Of a DNA stretch of 64,000 nucleotides, positions 62,157 to 64,000 are shown piece by piece. Position numbers and translations under genes: made by a program. The notes under the pieces are model-generated. The model worked only from the letters and a program-made list of their open reading frames with translations, had not been told where the DNA came from and searched no databases. The first letter of the stretch is position 1, and every line of letters starts with the position of its first letter. The stretch is from Marinobacter sp. DY40_1A1 (lineage in GTDB: Bacteria; Pseudomonadota; Gammaproteobacteria; Pseudomonadales; Oleiphilaceae). Where the stretch lies: positions 62,001-126,000 of the forward strand of contig NZ_VCHA01000002.1 of assembly GCF_016597815.1 (NCBI RefSeq), in the 5' to 3' direction.

Positions 62157-63782
62157 TCAAACGCTATGATAAAGGATATCACCGTCTTTAGGGGCATTTT
62201 GAGGGAGGGACTGAGGCAGGTCAGGTTTGTTCTCAGTCGCTTGCTCTGCTGGTAGCAACTCACCCGCACCCTCTCCTGCCCCGTCGTCGACAACACCCGC
62301 ACTACCCGTTTCAATTATTTGTGGTGGAGTGCCATTTTGTTCCTGGAGCACCAGCCCAGGCCCGGGTTCGCACCAGAGTGCCTCACTGCCTGTGTCGCAC
62401 ATATTTACCAGTGAACCTGCAGTGTAGTGAACGCCAATGTAAGCAACGACCAGAGGCAGGACCAGGCGCATAACCCAGAACCAGATTGTGCCAAAAAGCC
62501 CCGGGGTCTTTCCGAGCATGCTTTTTGAGAGATTGCGTGTCAGGCACCAGCCAGTAAAGAGCGCTATAAGAATCGAAACTAAAGGAATCATCAACCCGCC
62601 GGTTAACAACTCAAGCCAGCGGAATACCGTGGCGCCTCCAAGCCGGTATTGCGACCACAAATTGAATGAAAACAAAGAAGCGAGCCCCGCAAGCCACACG
62701 ACCAACCCCACTAACAAAACAGACAACCCTCGGGGCGCTCCCGTCCACTCACGGAACCAGCCAACGACCGGCTCCAGCAGTGCAAGTGCCGTCGACCAGA
62801 CGATCATCACTACCATCAGAAAGACAGTTGCGATCACAAACTGACTCGCAGGCAGTTCAGCAAGCGAAACCGGAAGCGATACGAACAGAAGGCTAAAGCC
62901 TCGTTCACCATCAAAAGCACTGCCTTGCGTCGCCATGGCGAAAATCATTAACCCCGCCAGAATCGCAACCAGCGTATCCATCAACACAACGGCCAGAATG
63001 GATCGTTTGAGTTGCGTATTCGGTGTGGTGTAAGCACCCAGAACCGCCCACACACCCATACCTAATCCCAGGGTATAAAAGGCATGAAACAATGCCGCGC
63101 TCAGGCTGCCCCATGTGAGATCCTGTGGATGCATCTCGAGTATCTGGCTCATGGCGCCATCAATCCGGCCATACCAGGCAGCAAGCCCAAATAGCGCCAG
63201 CATAAGCATCAGCGTACCTGGCGCAACGATTCTGAAGGCCCGCTCAAGCCCGCCAACTACACCCTGCCCAGACACCCACAAGACCATCACCAGGAAGAAC
63301 CCATGCCAACCCATGAATACGCGAAACTCGCGGGGGTCGGAAACCAGCGCAGCAAGAATCCCGGTAGCCTCTGCATGACCAACTCCGGAAAACCGTCCTA
63401 CGGCACCGTAAAACACATAGGCCAGTGCAATCGCCCCGAAAACCGCCGTAAACGACAGGACCAGGAATGCGCCCAAAATACTGAGTCGACCCACGGCCAT
63501 CCAGGCTCTCGAACGTTTAGCGCTGCGTATAAGCCCGTCCATCGCCAACACAATACCGTGACGGGCATGCCGGCCAATGACCGCCTCAGTAATCATTAGA
63601 GGCAGGGTAACCAGCAACAGGCATCCGAGATACAGGAGAATAAATAGCCCACCACCATGCAAGCTCGCCAGATAAGGGAACTGCCACAGGTTTGCCAAGC
63701 CCACAGTTGCACCCACTGCAGCCCAGAAAAAGGTTGATTTTCGGGTAAACGACCCGATATGTGTTTGGTATGGCGTAGGCAT
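62157..63782 (-). CDS. Sodium-dependent transporter of the NSS (SNF) family
   Basis: 541 residues with about 12 hydrophobic segments. N-terminal signature FFWAAVGATVGLANLWQFPY (TM1 with sodium/substrate site, SNF consensus GxxVGLGNxWRFPY) and LHGGGLFILLYLGCLLLVTL. TM6-like region LFHAFYTLGLGMGVWAVLGA. The C-terminal about 95 residues (from MCDTGSEALWCEPGPG) form a soluble, acidic tail rich in Gly/Pro/Glu, with two Cys just before it. Substrate unknown; bacterial members carry amino acids. It lies between ratA and smpB, breaking a pair that is adjacent in many relatives. Confidence 0.93.
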   Translation of the reverse strand: MPTPYQTHIGSFTRKSTFFWAAVGATVGLANLWQFPYLASLHGGGLFILLYLGCLLLVTLPLMITEAVIGRHARHGIVLAMDGLIRSAKRSRAWMAVGRLSILGAFLVLSFTAVFGAIALAYVFYGAVGRFSGVGHAEATGILAALVSDPREFRVFMGWHGFFLVMVLWVSGQGVVGGLERAFRIVAPGTLMLMLALFGLAAWYGRIDGAMSQILEMHPQDLTWGSLSAALFHAFYTLGLGMGVWAVLGAYTTPNTQLKRSILAVVLMDTLVAILAGLMIFAMATQGSAFDGERGFSLLFVSLPVSLAELPASQFVIATVFLMVVMIVWSTALALLEPVVGWFREWTGAPRGLSVLLVGLVVWLAGLASLFSFNLWSQYRLGGATVFRWLELLTGGLMIPLVSILIALFTGWCLTRNLSKSMLGKTPGLFGTIWFWVMRLVLPLVVAYIGVHYTAGSLVNMCDTGSEALWCEPGPGLVLQEQNGTPPQIIETGSAGVVDDGAGEGAGELLPAEQATENKPDLPQSLPQNAPKDGDILYHSV

Positions 63783-63960
63783 TTTCGCCTCGGAAAGTGT
63801 CTGGCCAAGTATTGTAGCCGAAGGACTCCTCCACGCACGAACCGCCTGTACCTTTGAGGGTGATTTCGTGACCAGTCTGGCACTCCTGAGCTACAATGCG
63901 CCTTTTGCCGACCTGCGACAGGCCGGCCCGTTCATTCGTCCGCATCCGGATAATTGATTC

Positions 63961-64000
63961 ATGAGCAAGAAAAAACCCGGTACGCCGAGTAGTACCATCG
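63961..64000 (+). CDS. smpB: SsrA-binding protein SmpB, first codons (truncated by window edge)
   Basis: The last 40 bases read ATG AGC AAG AAA AAA CCC GGT: MSKKKPGTPSSTI, the normal SmpB N-terminus. tmRNA-binding trans-translation factor. Position next to ratA/rnfH supports the call. Confidence 0.85.
   Translation, partial: MSKKKPGTPSSTI

Overview
The window is a stretch of chromosome from a gammaproteobacterium. Gene content, gene order and moderate GC point to a marine Marinobacter-like organism. This is an inference from synteny with Pseudomonas-type genomes (secG, tRNA-Leu, rimP, nusA, infB, rbfA, truB, rpsO, pnp) and from protein character; no search was run. There are no insertion sequences, prophage genes or CRISPR arrays.

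Layout. Positions 1-2204 hold an RND efflux system (partial pump and lipoprotein adaptor) divergent from a TetR regulator, with a doubled palindrome between them. 2236-8464 is the arginine succinyltransferase pathway in the order aruC-F-G-D-B on the minus strand, without aruE. 8587-10393 holds a DUF2478-type protein and an Old Yellow Enzyme-type oxidoreductase. 10495-14821 is aceE-aceF (pyruvate dehydrogenase E1 and E2). A 650-bp AT-rich gap separates these from a divergent KamA-like radical SAM enzyme (15475-16839). Next come a lipoprotein whose signal peptide is one base out of frame and a LuxR-type regulator broken by a frameshift. 20177-24202 carries a CnoX-like thioredoxin/TPR protein, a Lon protease and a MarR regulator. 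24504-29443 is a complete branched-chain amino acid ABC transporter (binding protein, two permeases, two ATPases). 29712-32978 carries a DUF3015 protein, a DUF4105 (Lnb-like) protein with an outer-membrane barrel, and a lipoprotein alpha/beta hydrolase.

From 33179 the window is housekeeping DNA: pnp, rpsO, truB, rbfA, infB, nusA, rimP, tRNA-Leu(GAG), secG, tpiA, glmM, folP and ftsH on the minus strand, yhbY on the plus strand, then greA, carB, carA, dapB, dnaJ, dnaK and grpE on the minus strand, recN on the plus strand, fur on the minus strand, bamE on the plus strand, rnfH, ratA and a sodium-dependent (NSS) transporter on the minus strand, and the first codons of smpB. Regulatory sites agree with the genes: heat-shock (sigma-32) promoters before grpE and dnaK, two LexA boxes before recN, an attenuator-like terminator in the carA leader, and a promoter plus stacked terminators before rimP-nusA-infB.

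The most unusual signal is a two-copy element (32996-33105 and 53668-53765). A 54-nt core, 48 of 54 identical between copies, sits inside long inverted arms (28 and 22 bp) whose sequences are unrelated between copies although each pair is complementary. Both cores lie in sense orientation just downstream of a gene. Other points of interest are a possible small RNA or leader upstream of rimP, the KamA-like enzyme with altered substrate residues, and the frame problems in the lipoprotein and LuxR pair.
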